Source: Robertmurraya dakarensis (lineage in GTDB: Bacteria > Bacillota > Bacilli > Bacillales > Cytobacillaceae). From it: a stretch of DNA of 64,000 bases. The stretch is taken from contig NZ_LT707409.1 of NCBI RefSeq assembly GCF_900156875.1, positions 482,237 through 546,236 of the forward strand. Direction: 5' to 3'. The position numbers and the translations under genes were made by a program. The notes beneath the pieces are model-generated. The model was not told the origin of the DNA and made no database searches. It saw nothing but the letters and a program-made list of their open reading frames with translations. Below, piece after piece: positions 17,727 through 25,544 of the stretch. Within the stretch, counting starts at the first letter, position 1. Each line of letters starts with the position of its first letter.

Positions 17727-18779
17727 ATGGAAGATGGGATTATTTCTTATTTGGATAAAAGGGAAGAAAAATTGCTGGAAATTCTTACGAGAGACTACGA
17801 AAAGTTTATTGAACCAGGCCCTATTCAAAAACAACTAATTAAGGCCCAAGGAAAAGTATTAGAATTTACACCTGAGAAGTTGAAAACCATCACTGCCGAT
17901 ACTATAAAAAAAGCTAATGATTTGACAGTAATTAGAAAAGTATTGGAAAAAGCAGGTGATGGTTTTTATGTAGTACAAGAAAACTCCTCCAGATTAACAC
18001 TTAACAAAAGTAAAATAGTAGAATTCTTAAATAAGGGACAATTTCAAATAGAGGAGTTTCCTGAAATATGTACATTAAGGAGTTATCATATAGAAAAGGC
18101 TGCGCTGAATAGACGAAAACTTATAGACTTGCCCTCAGCTATGGTAGGAGGTGGTGGAACAGGTTTCTTTGGCTTGGCGGGTGTACCTTTCAACCTTGCT
18201 TACACCTTTTTTATGTATTTTCGATCTGTACAAGCAATTGGGCTGTACTATGGATATGATGTTTTGGATGATCCTAGAGAATTAGAGTTTGCGTCAAATG
18301 TGACTGTGACATGTCTCTCACCACATCTTGAATCAGATGTAAAAAATTTAGGTTCCATTATTAGTAAAATGATGCTAGCAGCTAATGTTTCATCCTTAAA
18401 GGAATCACTATCAAAACTAACATATAAGCAAATGGCACAAAAGGGTGGAGCAGAGCTGCTCTATGTACAAATACGAGCATTTGCCAATGCAGCCGCCAAA
18501 AAAGCGATTAAAGATGCGGGTAAAGAAGGCTTAGAAGCTGGGATATTTAGGAAACTTCTTGAACAACTAGGTAAAAGAATGACACAAGAAACTGGAAAGA
18601 AGGCAGTTCCTTTAGTTGGAGCTTTCATCGGTGCATTATCTGATACATATACAATGAATAAAATTTTATATGGAGCAAATTTGATTTATCATAAACGCTT
18701 TTTATTTGAAAAAAATATTAGGGTGAAAGCATTGAAGGACGAAAAGACTAATCCAGATATAATTGATTATGAAGAATGA
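17727..18779 (+). CDS. EcsC family protein
   Basis: A 350-residue member of the EcsC family. The core has the glycine-rich membrane-associating stretch SAMVGGGGTGFFGLAGVPFNLAYTFFMYFRSVQAIG (split here as two hydrophobic runs at about 137-172) followed by the YGYDVLDDPRELEFA signature. A second hydrophobic run near 290 (KKAVPLVGAFIGALSD) ends the domain. B. subtilis EcsC accompanies the EcsAB ABC exporter; stand-alone members like this have no known role. Start ATG follows AAAGGGGAATC. Confidence 0.85.
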   Translation: MEDGIISYLDKREEKLLEILTRDYEKFIEPGPIQKQLIKAQGKVLEFTPEKLKTITADTIKKANDLTVIRKVLEKAGDGFYVVQENSSRLTLNKSKIVEFLNKGQFQIEEFPEICTLRSYHIEKAALNRRKLIDLPSAMVGGGGTGFFGLAGVPFNLAYTFFMYFRSVQAIGLYYGYDVLDDPRELEFASNVTVTCLSPHLESDVKNLGSIISKMMLAANVSSLKESLSKLTYKQMAQKGGAELLYVQIRAFANAAAKKAIKDAGKEGLEAGIFRKLLEQLGKRMTQETGKKAVPLVGAFIGALSDTYTMNKILYGANLIYHKRFLFEKNIRVKALKDEKTNPDIIDYEE

Positions 18780-18836
18780 TGTGAAATTGGATCGTTGTTG
18801 AACTAGGTTATCCAATAAGAAAAGCTGAGAATGTAA

Positions 18837-19201
18837 CCAACACTTTGCAAAACCGCAACAACTTTTCCAAATGATGTATTGAAGTCTCACGAGGAACTTC
18901 ATAAAAGCATTCCTTTTTCCAAAGAAAGAAGGTACTTTGGTATATATCTAGACCGGAAAATGGCAGGATTGTGTACAAAGCAGCTGCAGAGAAATTAGAA
19001 AAAGATGAAGCACTACATATTGACTGCGAATCGTTCATTATTAAAAAAGGCAACTACAGAAACATTACTGTATATAACTTTAAAAATAGTTCGCATGTTA
19101 TAGAAATATCATATTCTGATATTGATCCAAATGGCTATTGTATCGAATGGTACTTCAATGATGAAGATGTAAAGTGTATGGTCAGGTTAAGAGATAATTA
19201 A
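18837..19201 (+). pseudogene. Frameshifted GyrI-like / AraC effector-binding domain remnant
   Basis: One frame from 18837 reads TTFPNDVLKSHEELHKSI then PFSKERRYFGIYLDR; a different frame continues RPENGRIVYKAAAEKLEKDE and ends DPNGYCIEWYFNDEDVKCMV. Joined near 18950 these give the usual effector-binding domain seen in GyrI-like and AraC-type proteins (Y-FGIS-RPENG-I-YKAAAE ... DPNGYCxEWY). A frameshift plus a missing start and a shortened middle show decay. The family link is from memory of the motif pattern. Confidence 0.6.
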
Positions 19202-19303
19202 TAAAGTAGCGGATTTGTATCTTTATACTAAGTTCCTTGCGAATGAAAGATCCGGAAAAACGGGGAAAGAATCATCCTCCAAACTGTTTTACCAAAATTC
19301 TCA

Positions 19304-19336
19304 GGCTGAATCCAATATGGACTCAGTCTTTTTCAT
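19304..19336 (+). terminator. Rho-independent terminator
   Basis: Stem GGCTGAATCC / GGACTCAGTC with one mismatch, loop AATAT, then TTTTTCATTT. Confidence 0.75.
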
Positions 19337-19519
19337 TTGTTCGAGTCATTGCTAGGGCTGGGGTACCAGGTACCTGGAATTCTTACACAAACTTTACATA
19401 CCTTTTACGCGGGCTTAAGAAGATATGGTCATTTTCATAATAAAATAAGAGGGAGTTGATCACGGTTGAGGGAAGCAATGGCTGCAGGACAATTTTGGCC
19501 TGAATTGGAGGAGATGTTT

Positions 19520-20662
19520 TTGAAAATCGCTATTTTTACGGATACCTTTCATCCTGATATTAATGGTGTTGCCCGCACGCTGAACCAATTTACCAATTAT
19601 TTAGATGATCACAACATTTGCTATAAAGTGTTTGCACCGATTTCTCCTATTGACGATTATGTTTCCGACCAGATTCGTCACTTTAAAAGTTACCCTTTCT
19701 TCTTGTATCCTGAATGCCGCCTTGCTTTCCCTAACATTTTCAAGATGAAAGCAGAATTGCAGAATTTCTCACCTGATATTATTCATGTCGCGACACCATT
19801 TAACATAGGTATGTGTGGAGTATATTTATCTCGAAAACTAAACATTCCTCTTGTCGGTTCTTACCATACTGATTTCAATTATTACCTGAAATTCTACCAT
19901 CTAACTTTCCTTTCAAGTATTCTTTGGAAATACATGAAATGGTTCCATAAACCATTTGAAAAATTATTTGTTCCATCCCATGAAACCCTTACCCAGTTAA
20001 ACCGTCATGGATTTAGAAACCTCGAAATCTGGCCGGGAGGTGTGGATTGTCAGTTGTTTCATCCTTTTTATGATAAAAATAAGGCTCGTGACCGTCATGG
20101 CATTACGAAAAAGTACCTCCTTACCTATGTGGGCAGGGTGGCACCTGAAAAAGATGTCAATACACTCCTTGCCATAGCTAAAAAACTTCCATCCCACATC
20201 AATGAACAAATTCAATGGTGCGTTGTCGGTGATGGTCCACTTAAGGAAGAGCTTCAAAAGAATGCTCCAAGCAATATGATGTTCACGGGTTTTTTAACAG
20301 GCGAGGCTCTAGCCGAATTGTACGCTGCATCAGACTTATTTGTTTTTCCTTCTCCCACTGAGACATTTGGAAATGTGGTCATTGAGGCGCTTGCAAGTGG
20401 AACTCCCGTTATTGGTGCGAATTCCGGCGGTGTGAAAAATATTGTAAAACCAGGGGTAACAGGTTATTTGTGCGAACCGGGTAATGTAGAGGAGTTTATC
20501 AAGAGGATTATTTTGCTTTTAGAGCAGAATGAGCTGAGAACTCAATTAGGAATTGAAGGAAGAAGCTATGCTTTGACGCAAGACTGGGACCAAATTTTTA
20601 CCCGTTTACTTAGCCAATATTCTGATCTAGTTGAGGAACCGGCAAAGAAAAAGTATGCATAA
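19520..20662 (+). CDS. GT4 family glycosyltransferase (GT-B fold)
   Basis: A 380-residue GT-B glycosyltransferase. The N-terminal domain starts MKIAIFTDTFHPDINGVART and has the ADIIHVATPFNIG-like and GSYHTDF motifs of the MgtA / diacylglycerol-glucosyltransferase subgroup; the C-terminal nucleotide-sugar domain shows YVGRVAPEKDV, VVGDGPLKEEL and the EX7E site FPSPTETFGNVVIEALASG. It probably uses UDP-glucose or GDP-mannose at the membrane surface. TTG at 19520 is preferred, with GGAGGAG six bases before; the ATG at 19514 would touch the ribosome site. The next gene starts 48 bases on. Confidence 0.88.
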   Translation: MKIAIFTDTFHPDINGVARTLNQFTNYLDDHNICYKVFAPISPIDDYVSDQIRHFKSYPFFLYPECRLAFPNIFKMKAELQNFSPDIIHVATPFNIGMCGVYLSRKLNIPLVGSYHTDFNYYLKFYHLTFLSSILWKYMKWFHKPFEKLFVPSHETLTQLNRHGFRNLEIWPGGVDCQLFHPFYDKNKARDRHGITKKYLLTYVGRVAPEKDVNTLLAIAKKLPSHINEQIQWCVVGDGPLKEELQKNAPSNMMFTGFLTGEALAELYAASDLFVFPSPTETFGNVVIEALASGTPVIGANSGGVKNIVKPGVTGYLCEPGNVEEFIKRIILLLEQNELRTQLGIEGRSYALTQDWDQIFTRLLSQYSDLVEEPAKKKYA

Positions 20663-20710
20663 TCAGCCTTGGAATTTTACAGCCACCTATTAAAGAGGGG
20701 GATTGACGGT

Positions 20711-21700
20711 ATGGATACATTTTCACATATTGTGATGGGACTGGGAATTGGGGCTTTAGCTCAAATAGATCCCGTTGTCTCAAATAATCAGTTTCTATCA
20801 CAAGCTGTTCTATTAGGTGCAGTGATTGGCTCGAACGCACCCGATTTTGATTTTATTTATAGAATGAAGGGGAAAGGCAGCTATATACGTAACCATAGAG
20901 GAACCTCACATTCTCTTCCTGCACTTCCTTTATGGGCTGTTTTTGTTTCAGGCTTCATTTACCTACTTTTACCAGGTGCTGATTTTCTCCATTTATTTTT
21001 ATGGACTTTTTTGGCTGTCATTCTGCACGTCTTTTTAGATTTATTCAATGTTCACGGAACGCAAGTCCTGCTTCCCTTTTCTCGAAAATGGATTTCCTTT
21101 GATTCTATACCATTGACCGATCCTTTTATATTCATGCTCCATGTTCTAGGCTTTTGTCTCCTTCCATTTTTTCATAGTGGAAAAACATTTCTTGTCATTT
21201 ACGCTTGTATGTTCCTGTACCTTTTCATTCGCACCTTTTCTACCATTTTTATAAAAAAATACTTACATTCTTACTTCCAGAACGCCATTGAAATCAAATG
21301 TATCCCGCATACAAGTATTGGAAAATATGACGTCATAATCGAAACGAATGAAGATTTCCTTTTCGGTGTTTATTATAAAAATGAACTATATATTGAACAC
21401 AGTTTCTCTAAAGTAATACCTTTTCCAGAGTTGGTGGAGGACAGTAAGAGTGATGAAGTCGTTGCTGATCTACTCTCATCTACTCATTTTGCCTACCCTT
21501 TTGTTCGAGAGTGTAAGAAGGGATATCTCATTTACTGGAATGACCTCCGCTTTCGAACAAAAAGGTTTTTCCGTTTTGGGGCGATTCTGTTCATTTCCTC
21601 TGATCTTAAGTGTAAAAAAAGATATATAGGTCATGTTAACTCACCTAAGCAATACAAAAAGGTACTGAAAAACTTAAAACATTCACATAGCTCGATTTAG
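20711..21700 (+). CDS. Metal-dependent hydrolase-like membrane protein (DUF457, YfhP-like)
   Basis: A 329-residue membrane protein of the DUF457 / YdjM family: MDTFSHIVMGLGIGALAQ at the N-terminus, the acidic motif GSNAPDFDFIYRM, the RGTSHSL motif and HVFLDLFNVHGTQVLLPFS. His and Asp in these motifs are the presumed metal ligands. About four membrane helices precede a soluble C-terminal part. B. subtilis YfhP is the closest named relative I can think of. Start ATG at 20711 with AAAGAGGGGG upstream; probably co-transcribed with the glycosyltransferase. Confidence 0.82.
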   Translation: MDTFSHIVMGLGIGALAQIDPVVSNNQFLSQAVLLGAVIGSNAPDFDFIYRMKGKGSYIRNHRGTSHSLPALPLWAVFVSGFIYLLLPGADFLHLFLWTFLAVILHVFLDLFNVHGTQVLLPFSRKWISFDSIPLTDPFIFMLHVLGFCLLPFFHSGKTFLVIYACMFLYLFIRTFSTIFIKKYLHSYFQNAIEIKCIPHTSIGKYDVIIETNEDFLFGVYYKNELYIEHSFSKVIPFPELVEDSKSDEVVADLLSSTHFAYPFVRECKKGYLIYWNDLRFRTKRFFRFGAILFISSDLKCKKRYIGHVNSPKQYKKVLKNLKHSHSSI

Positions 21701-21706
21701 TTCATG

Positions 21707-21754
21707 ATGCCTGGCCCTTGATGCAGTAAGGCGTTAAATTACTTGGGGTCAGGT
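21707..21754 (+). repeat. REP-like palindrome, variant copy
   Basis: ATGCCTGGCCC, middle GCAGTAAGGCGTTAAATTACT, right arm TTGGGGTCAGG: the same plan and orientation as the main REP-like family but with changed arms. Stands alone, seven bases after the DUF457 stop. Confidence 0.6.
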
Positions 21755-21879
21755 TAAAAGTTAATGCAAGCAAGCATAATTTTAACGTAAGTAAATTTTT
21801 TCTAGATATTTAAAATATATTGTTATTTAGAAACATTTTATCAGCATATTAAAACCTAAGTGAATGATTGGAGGAAAAC

Positions 21880-22845
21880 ATGAAAGCTGTTGTCTGCAGA
21901 AAGTATGGGAAACCGGATGTTTTTCAACTTGAGGATGTGGAGAAACCGATCGCCAATGACAATGAAATACTGATTAAAGTTTATGCGACAGCAGTAAACT
22001 CAGCGGACTGCCGCATGAGGAAAGCGGATCCAGCCGCAGTAAGACTATTCTTCGGCTTCACAAAACCAAAGATTCCTATTCTAGGAGGTGTCTTCGCTGG
22101 AGAAGTTGAAGGTATTGGGAAAAATGTAAAATCATTTAAAATAGGGGATCAAGTTTTTGGAGCGACTGGTATGGGTTTCGGTGCTTATGCGGAGTACAAG
22201 TGCCTTCCTGAAGATGCTGTGGTGGCAATGAAACCAGAAAATATGACGTATGAGGAGGCCGCGAGTATTCCTTTTGGAGGAATGACAGCCTTGCATTTTC
22301 TTAGAAAAGCGAAAATACAACCTGGACAAAGAATTCTTGTCTATGGAGCATCTGGAGCAGTAGGTACTGCAGCGGTACAACTTGCCAGATATTACGGGGC
22401 AGAGGTGTTCGGGGTATGCAGTACGGCCAATCTTGAAATGGTAAAATCGATTGGTGCTGATATAGTAGTTGATTACAAGAAAGAGGATTTTACCAAGCAC
22501 GGTGCCTTTGATATCATTTTTGATACCGTAGGAAAAATATCGATCGGACAAAGTCGAAGGTCCCTTAAGAAAAAGGGTATTTTGATTTTAGGGGCTGGTG
22601 GTCTGCTACAGGTTTTTCAAGGGTGTTGGACCTCCATATCCAGCAGCAAGAAAGTGATTTTAGGGGTTGCCAGCGAAGAGACTGAATACCTCACTTTCCT
22701 TAAAGAACTGATGGAGAATGGGAAAATAAAAGCGGTCATAGATAGAACCTATCCTATGGAACAAATGGCCGAGGCTCATCATTATGTCGATGAAGGGCAC
22801 AAAAAAGGAAATGTAGTCATTACTTTTGAAAAAGGTGGTCTCTAA
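21880..22845 (+). CDS. MDR-superfamily NAD(P)-dependent alcohol dehydrogenase / quinone reductase
   Basis: A 321-residue medium-chain dehydrogenase: GroES-like N-terminus (MKAVVCRKYGKPDVFQLEDV), the GVFAGEVEGIG loop, and the nucleotide fold LVYGASGAVGTAAVQLARYYGAEV at about 148-171. The structural and catalytic zinc ligands of classical alcohol dehydrogenases are absent, which points to a quinone-oxidoreductase or enoyl-reductase type enzyme. Start ATG 21880 with GGAGG upstream. A small membrane-protein gene begins four bases after its stop. Confidence 0.88.
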   Translation: MKAVVCRKYGKPDVFQLEDVEKPIANDNEILIKVYATAVNSADCRMRKADPAAVRLFFGFTKPKIPILGGVFAGEVEGIGKNVKSFKIGDQVFGATGMGFGAYAEYKCLPEDAVVAMKPENMTYEEAASIPFGGMTALHFLRKAKIQPGQRILVYGASGAVGTAAVQLARYYGAEVFGVCSTANLEMVKSIGADIVVDYKKEDFTKHGAFDIIFDTVGKISIGQSRRSLKKKGILILGAGGLLQVFQGCWTSISSSKKVILGVASEETEYLTFLKELMENGKIKAVIDRTYPMEQMAEAHHYVDEGHKKGNVVITFEKGGL

Positions 22846-22849
22846 ATCA

Positions 22850-23083
22850 ATGCAATATATGCCCTATTATCTCTCTTTTCTTGGTTTCTTTTTGACCTTA
22901 GTATTCACGATGTTAATTGGGAAAATCTTTAATATTGATTGGTTAATTTTCTACTATTATAGCGAAACACCTTCAGAGGGATTTATTTTTGAAACAGGAA
23001 TCTCTTGGCTACCTCTTATATTAGCGGTATTTGTAAGCTATCTTAGTTGGAAATGGGGTAAGCGTAAATTTCCTAAGCACTAA
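22850..23083 (+). CDS. Small two-helix membrane protein
   Basis: A 77-residue protein with two hydrophobic helices (YLSFLGFFLTLVFTMLIG and WLPLILAVFVSYLSW) and a basic tail KWGKRKFPKH. ATG at 22850 follows AAAAGGTGG inside the end of the dehydrogenase gene, so both are co-transcribed. Not recognised; looks like the YfzA-like or other small Bacillus membrane proteins but no family is claimed. Confidence 0.6.
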   Translation: MQYMPYYLSFLGFFLTLVFTMLIGKIFNIDWLIFYYYSETPSEGFIFETGISWLPLILAVFVSYLSWKWGKRKFPKH

Positions 23084-23251
23084 CGTACATCCAAACTCAT
23101 TTTTGAACTTGATGTAACCTGTGCAGTTTAATTGAATGAGAAATAATAAACACTGGTGCTTAAAATAAGTGACAATCTGGTACTATTGCCATAGTTCCAC
23201 CTTTTTTATAATGTGATTATGCTAGTTAAATTGATGAGAGGTGGAACAAAT

Positions 23252-23863
23252 ATGTATATACCTAAAAGTTTTGAAGTCAATGATCAAGATCGTATATTTG
23301 ATTTTATTGAAAAATACAGCTTTGGCATTGTATTTTCTCAACATAATGGAGAACCCTACGCTACTCACTTACCATTGATGTTAAATAAATCTGAAAATGC
23401 TTTATATGGTCATTTTGCACGTCCCAACTAACAGTGGAAGGACGCAGAAGACCAACAAGTTCTTGTGGTTTTTCATGGTCCACACTGTTATATTTCACCT
23501 TCTTGGTATGAAACAACTAAGGCAGTACCTACTTGGAACTATGTTGCTGTCCATTTATATGGAGAGATGGAGATACTTGAAGATGAAAAAATGATATTCG
23601 AGTCTTTAAATGGCTTAGTAAATAAATATGAAAGTCCTCATAGTACATACAATTTGAATGAAGTAGAACCTAGCTTTATCAAGGGAATGAGTAAAGGCAT
23701 TGTAGCGTTCAAAATAAAAATCACAAAAATTGAGGCAAAAGCAAAATTAAGTCAAAATCATCCGGTGGAGCGACAGGAGTTAATAATTAAGCATCTCGAA
23801 GGGACTTCTGATCAAGATAATATACAAGTAGCATCTCTTATGAAGAAAAACTTTCAAAAATAA
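23252..23863 (+). pseudogene. paiB: paiB-like FMN-binding regulator with one in-frame stop
   Basis: Two parts in the same frame are split by a TAA at 23429-23431. Joined, they give the PaiB protein (about 203 residues): MYIPKSFEVNDQDRIFDFI, FGIVFSQHNGEPYATHLP, YGHFARPN-stop-QWKD, the [13 protein letters not shown] motif, [13 protein letters not shown], and a C-terminal [12 protein letters not shown]. The stop falls where the family has ANPQW. PaiB binds FMN and lowers sporulation and protease genes in B. subtilis. Ribosome site AGAGGTGG is intact, so decay is recent. Terminal readthrough cannot be excluded but TAA makes it unlikely. Confidence 0.82.
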
Positions 23864-23931
23864 AGTAGTGGTTTTTTTCAACTAACAGTTGCTTACTTTA
23901 TCGAAATAAACAACTATAAATCAAAAGGTTA

Positions 23932-23980
23932 CTAACATTAAAGAAAGCAACATTACGTTGCTTTCTTTAATGTTAGTCTT
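23932..23980. terminator. Perfect 20-bp palindromic hairpin
   Basis: Stem 23932-23951 and its exact complement 23957-23976, loop ATTAC. It follows the paiB remnant and abuts the 5' break of an SDR fragment. Likely a bidirectional terminator. Confidence 0.75.
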
Positions 23981-23995
23981 GATTGTTTGTAGTTT

Positions 23996-24178
23996 TTGAT
24001 TCAAGGATGGGTTTATCCAGCAGAAGCGGCTCAAGCAGCTTATAACGATGCAGTACCAATGAAACGGTATGGCGAACCTGAAGAAGTCGCTAACGTAATT
24101 GCGTTCTTACTTTCTGACGAAGCTTCTTATGTAAGCTCCTCTTCATTTACTATAGATGGTGCTTTATACAATATGTAA
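23996..24178 (+). pseudogene. 3' fragment of a short-chain dehydrogenase (SDR) gene
   Basis: About 60 codons encode the SDR C-terminus: VPMKRYGEPEEVANVIAFL, SDEASYVSSSSFTIDGAL. The cofactor-binding and catalytic parts are missing upstream; homology stops just after the perfect palindrome at 23932. No ribosome site. A truncated remnant. Confidence 0.75.
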
Positions 24179-24227
24179 TTAAATGAATAATGAGCTATGC
24201 CTTTCAGGTAAAAGCCTATAAGAGGTC

Positions 24228-24265
24228 AAGACAAGAATGTTAATATAATAGCATTCTTGTCTTTT
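24228..24265 (+). terminator. Rho-independent terminator
   Basis: Stem AAGACAAGAATG / CATTCTTGTCTT with a twelve-base loop, then TTTACTTATTT. Confidence 0.85.
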
Positions 24266-24443
24266 ACTTATTTCGGAATGAAATACACCTTTGGAACAGC
24301 ACCTAATTTTATAGTGCATTAAGGATGATGTGCAAAATTTAACTTCGTTATCTAGATTTCTTATCAACCAGGGTTACGTTCACGACGTTTGTTAACATAC
24401 AATTATAGAAATGTGAACATAAAACACTTTGGAGGAGGTTGAA

Positions 24444-25160
24444 ATGAAGAAATTAAATTGGCTTATTTTTGGTATTATAATAATTTTCATAGCTGCAGGT
24501 TGGTTCGTATATCACAAAATTACCGATGATACTTATCAGGGAATGTCTATTATTCCGGAAAAACACGAAGATATCCCTTTATTTCAGGGATTAGAACCAA
24601 CTGAACATGTGTATGTTCTAGATGGAAATCGTTGGAATGATATATATGATTTTTATTTGAAAAAACTTCCTCAACTTGGCTGGAAACTAGAATATGAGAG
24701 TTCAGCACTAACTGATCATGATTCGGAAAACGATTGGAGCGGATTCCATTCAAGGTGGAGAAAAGAAGGTTTCGACGGGGAATTAAGTATTTCAGCTCAT
24801 TATAATCAATACGAACAACAAACAGAGGTCAGCTTTGATCAAACCCCAATCTATCACTCAACAACTTGGATTGATCAAGTTCCAGAAAGTATTTGCATTT
24901 ATCAAAGTATGGATGATGAAACATGTTCTGAGATAAAGGATAACATGAAAATACAGCAAATTGCTGATTTTATTAATGAAGCGATTGACTGGAAAGAGGA
25001 AGTATCGCCACGCAAAAACACAATTGTAATAGATTTCGGGGATATGAAAATAAAGGTTCTTTATGAAAACGAAAAAGAAGCTTATTTTCAATCAGACAAA
25101 GGGACAAAATTAATGAAACCAGATCCTGATTTCTTTGAACATATGAATCTATCTCAATAG
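24444..25160 (+). CDS. Membrane-anchored extracytoplasmic protein of unknown function
   Basis: A 238-residue protein with one N-terminal anchor (KLNWLIFGIIIIFIAAGWFVY) and an outside domain with no motif I can name; the central stretch DIYDFYLKKLPQLGWKLEYES resembles domains in other uncharacterised Bacillus exported proteins that share a 'W/Y-x3-L-x2-x-GW' core. Start ATG 24444 with GGAGGAGG upstream. The first 100 bases of this gene and its leader are repeated at 25297-25400, where an insertion element has broken the copy. Confidence 0.7.
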   Translation: MKKLNWLIFGIIIIFIAAGWFVYHKITDDTYQGMSIIPEKHEDIPLFQGLEPTEHVYVLDGNRWNDIYDFYLKKLPQLGWKLEYESSALTDHDSENDWSGFHSRWRKEGFDGELSISAHYNQYEQQTEVSFDQTPIYHSTTWIDQVPESICIYQSMDDETCSEIKDNMKIQQIADFINEAIDWKEEVSPRKNTIVIDFGDMKIKVLYENEKEAYFQSDKGTKLMKPDPDFFEHMNLSQ

Positions 25161-25192
25161 TTCTTCTTCAACTACGATAGAGGAAATTATGG

Positions 25193-25246
25193 AAAAATGG
25201 TGCCAGACCCCAATGTTGTACAGTGCTAGGGTTCTGGCACCATTTT
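25193..25246 (+). repeat. Palindrome of a second REP-like type, terminator-like
   Basis: AAAAATGGTGCCAGA ... TTCTGGCACCATTTTT, a long stem with inner CCC / GGG pairs. Serves as terminator for the 24444 gene and belongs to the GGTGCCAGACC family of small dispersed palindromes common in Bacillaceae. Confidence 0.7.
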
Positions 25247-25248
25247 TG

Positions 25249-25290
25249 CTCAGCGTAGTAAAGCTTTGCTGAAGTGTGGGACAGGCACTA
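25249..25290 (+). repeat. REP-like palindrome lacking its left arm
   Basis: CTCAGCGTAGTAAAGC, TTTGCTGAAGTG, TGGGACAGGCACTA: middle and right arm of the main family, same orientation, fused to the end of the preceding GGTGCCAG palindrome. Confidence 0.7.
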
Positions 25291-25296
25291 CCTTTC

Positions 25297-25400
25297 TGAA
25301 CATAAAACACTTTGTTGGAATGAAGAAATTAAATTGGCTTATTTTTGGTATAATAGTAGTTTTCATAGCTGCAGGTTGGTTTGTATATTAAAAATTACCG
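25297..25400 (+). pseudogene. Duplicated 5' end of the 24444 gene, cut by the insertion element
   Basis: Close copy of 24413-24520: leader TGAACATAAAACACTTTG and codons for MKKLNWLIFGIIVVFIAAGW, then a stop at 25389. Similarity ends at AAAATTACCGA. The break just after TTAC fits a target site of IS200/IS605 elements, so a paralogous gene was probably interrupted here. Confidence 0.75.
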
Positions 25401-25490
25401 AACGGGAAAGCCCATCTCCTCTAGGTGTGGGATGAGAGTGAGGTCGAACAAGGTATGTATTCAGACATATCAATTGTTCGAATTTTTGCA

Positions 25491-25520
25491 TTGAGAACAT
25501 ATGTTCCTTTGTGATAAAAT
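25491..25520 (+). promoter_or_regulatory. tnpB promoter overlapped by a LexA (SOS) box
   Basis: TTGAGA at 25491-25496, 18-bp spacer, TAAAAT at 25515-25520. The spacer holds AGAACATATGTTCC at 25494-25507, which agrees with the Bacillus LexA/DinR operator CGAACRNRYGTTYC at all positions but the first. Repression by LexA and release upon DNA damage are inferred. Confidence 0.65.
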
Positions 25521-25544
25521 AGGAAATATAAAGGGGTGAGTATT

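Noticed and set aside
19237-19440. ORF of 67 codons before the glycosyltransferase
   Set aside because: Covers a terminator and a GGTACC-AGGTACC palindrome; no recognisable protein.
23429-23431. Programmed readthrough of the paiB stop
   Set aside because: The codon is TAA, the least leaky stop, and no known recoding signal is seen; a pseudogene is simpler.
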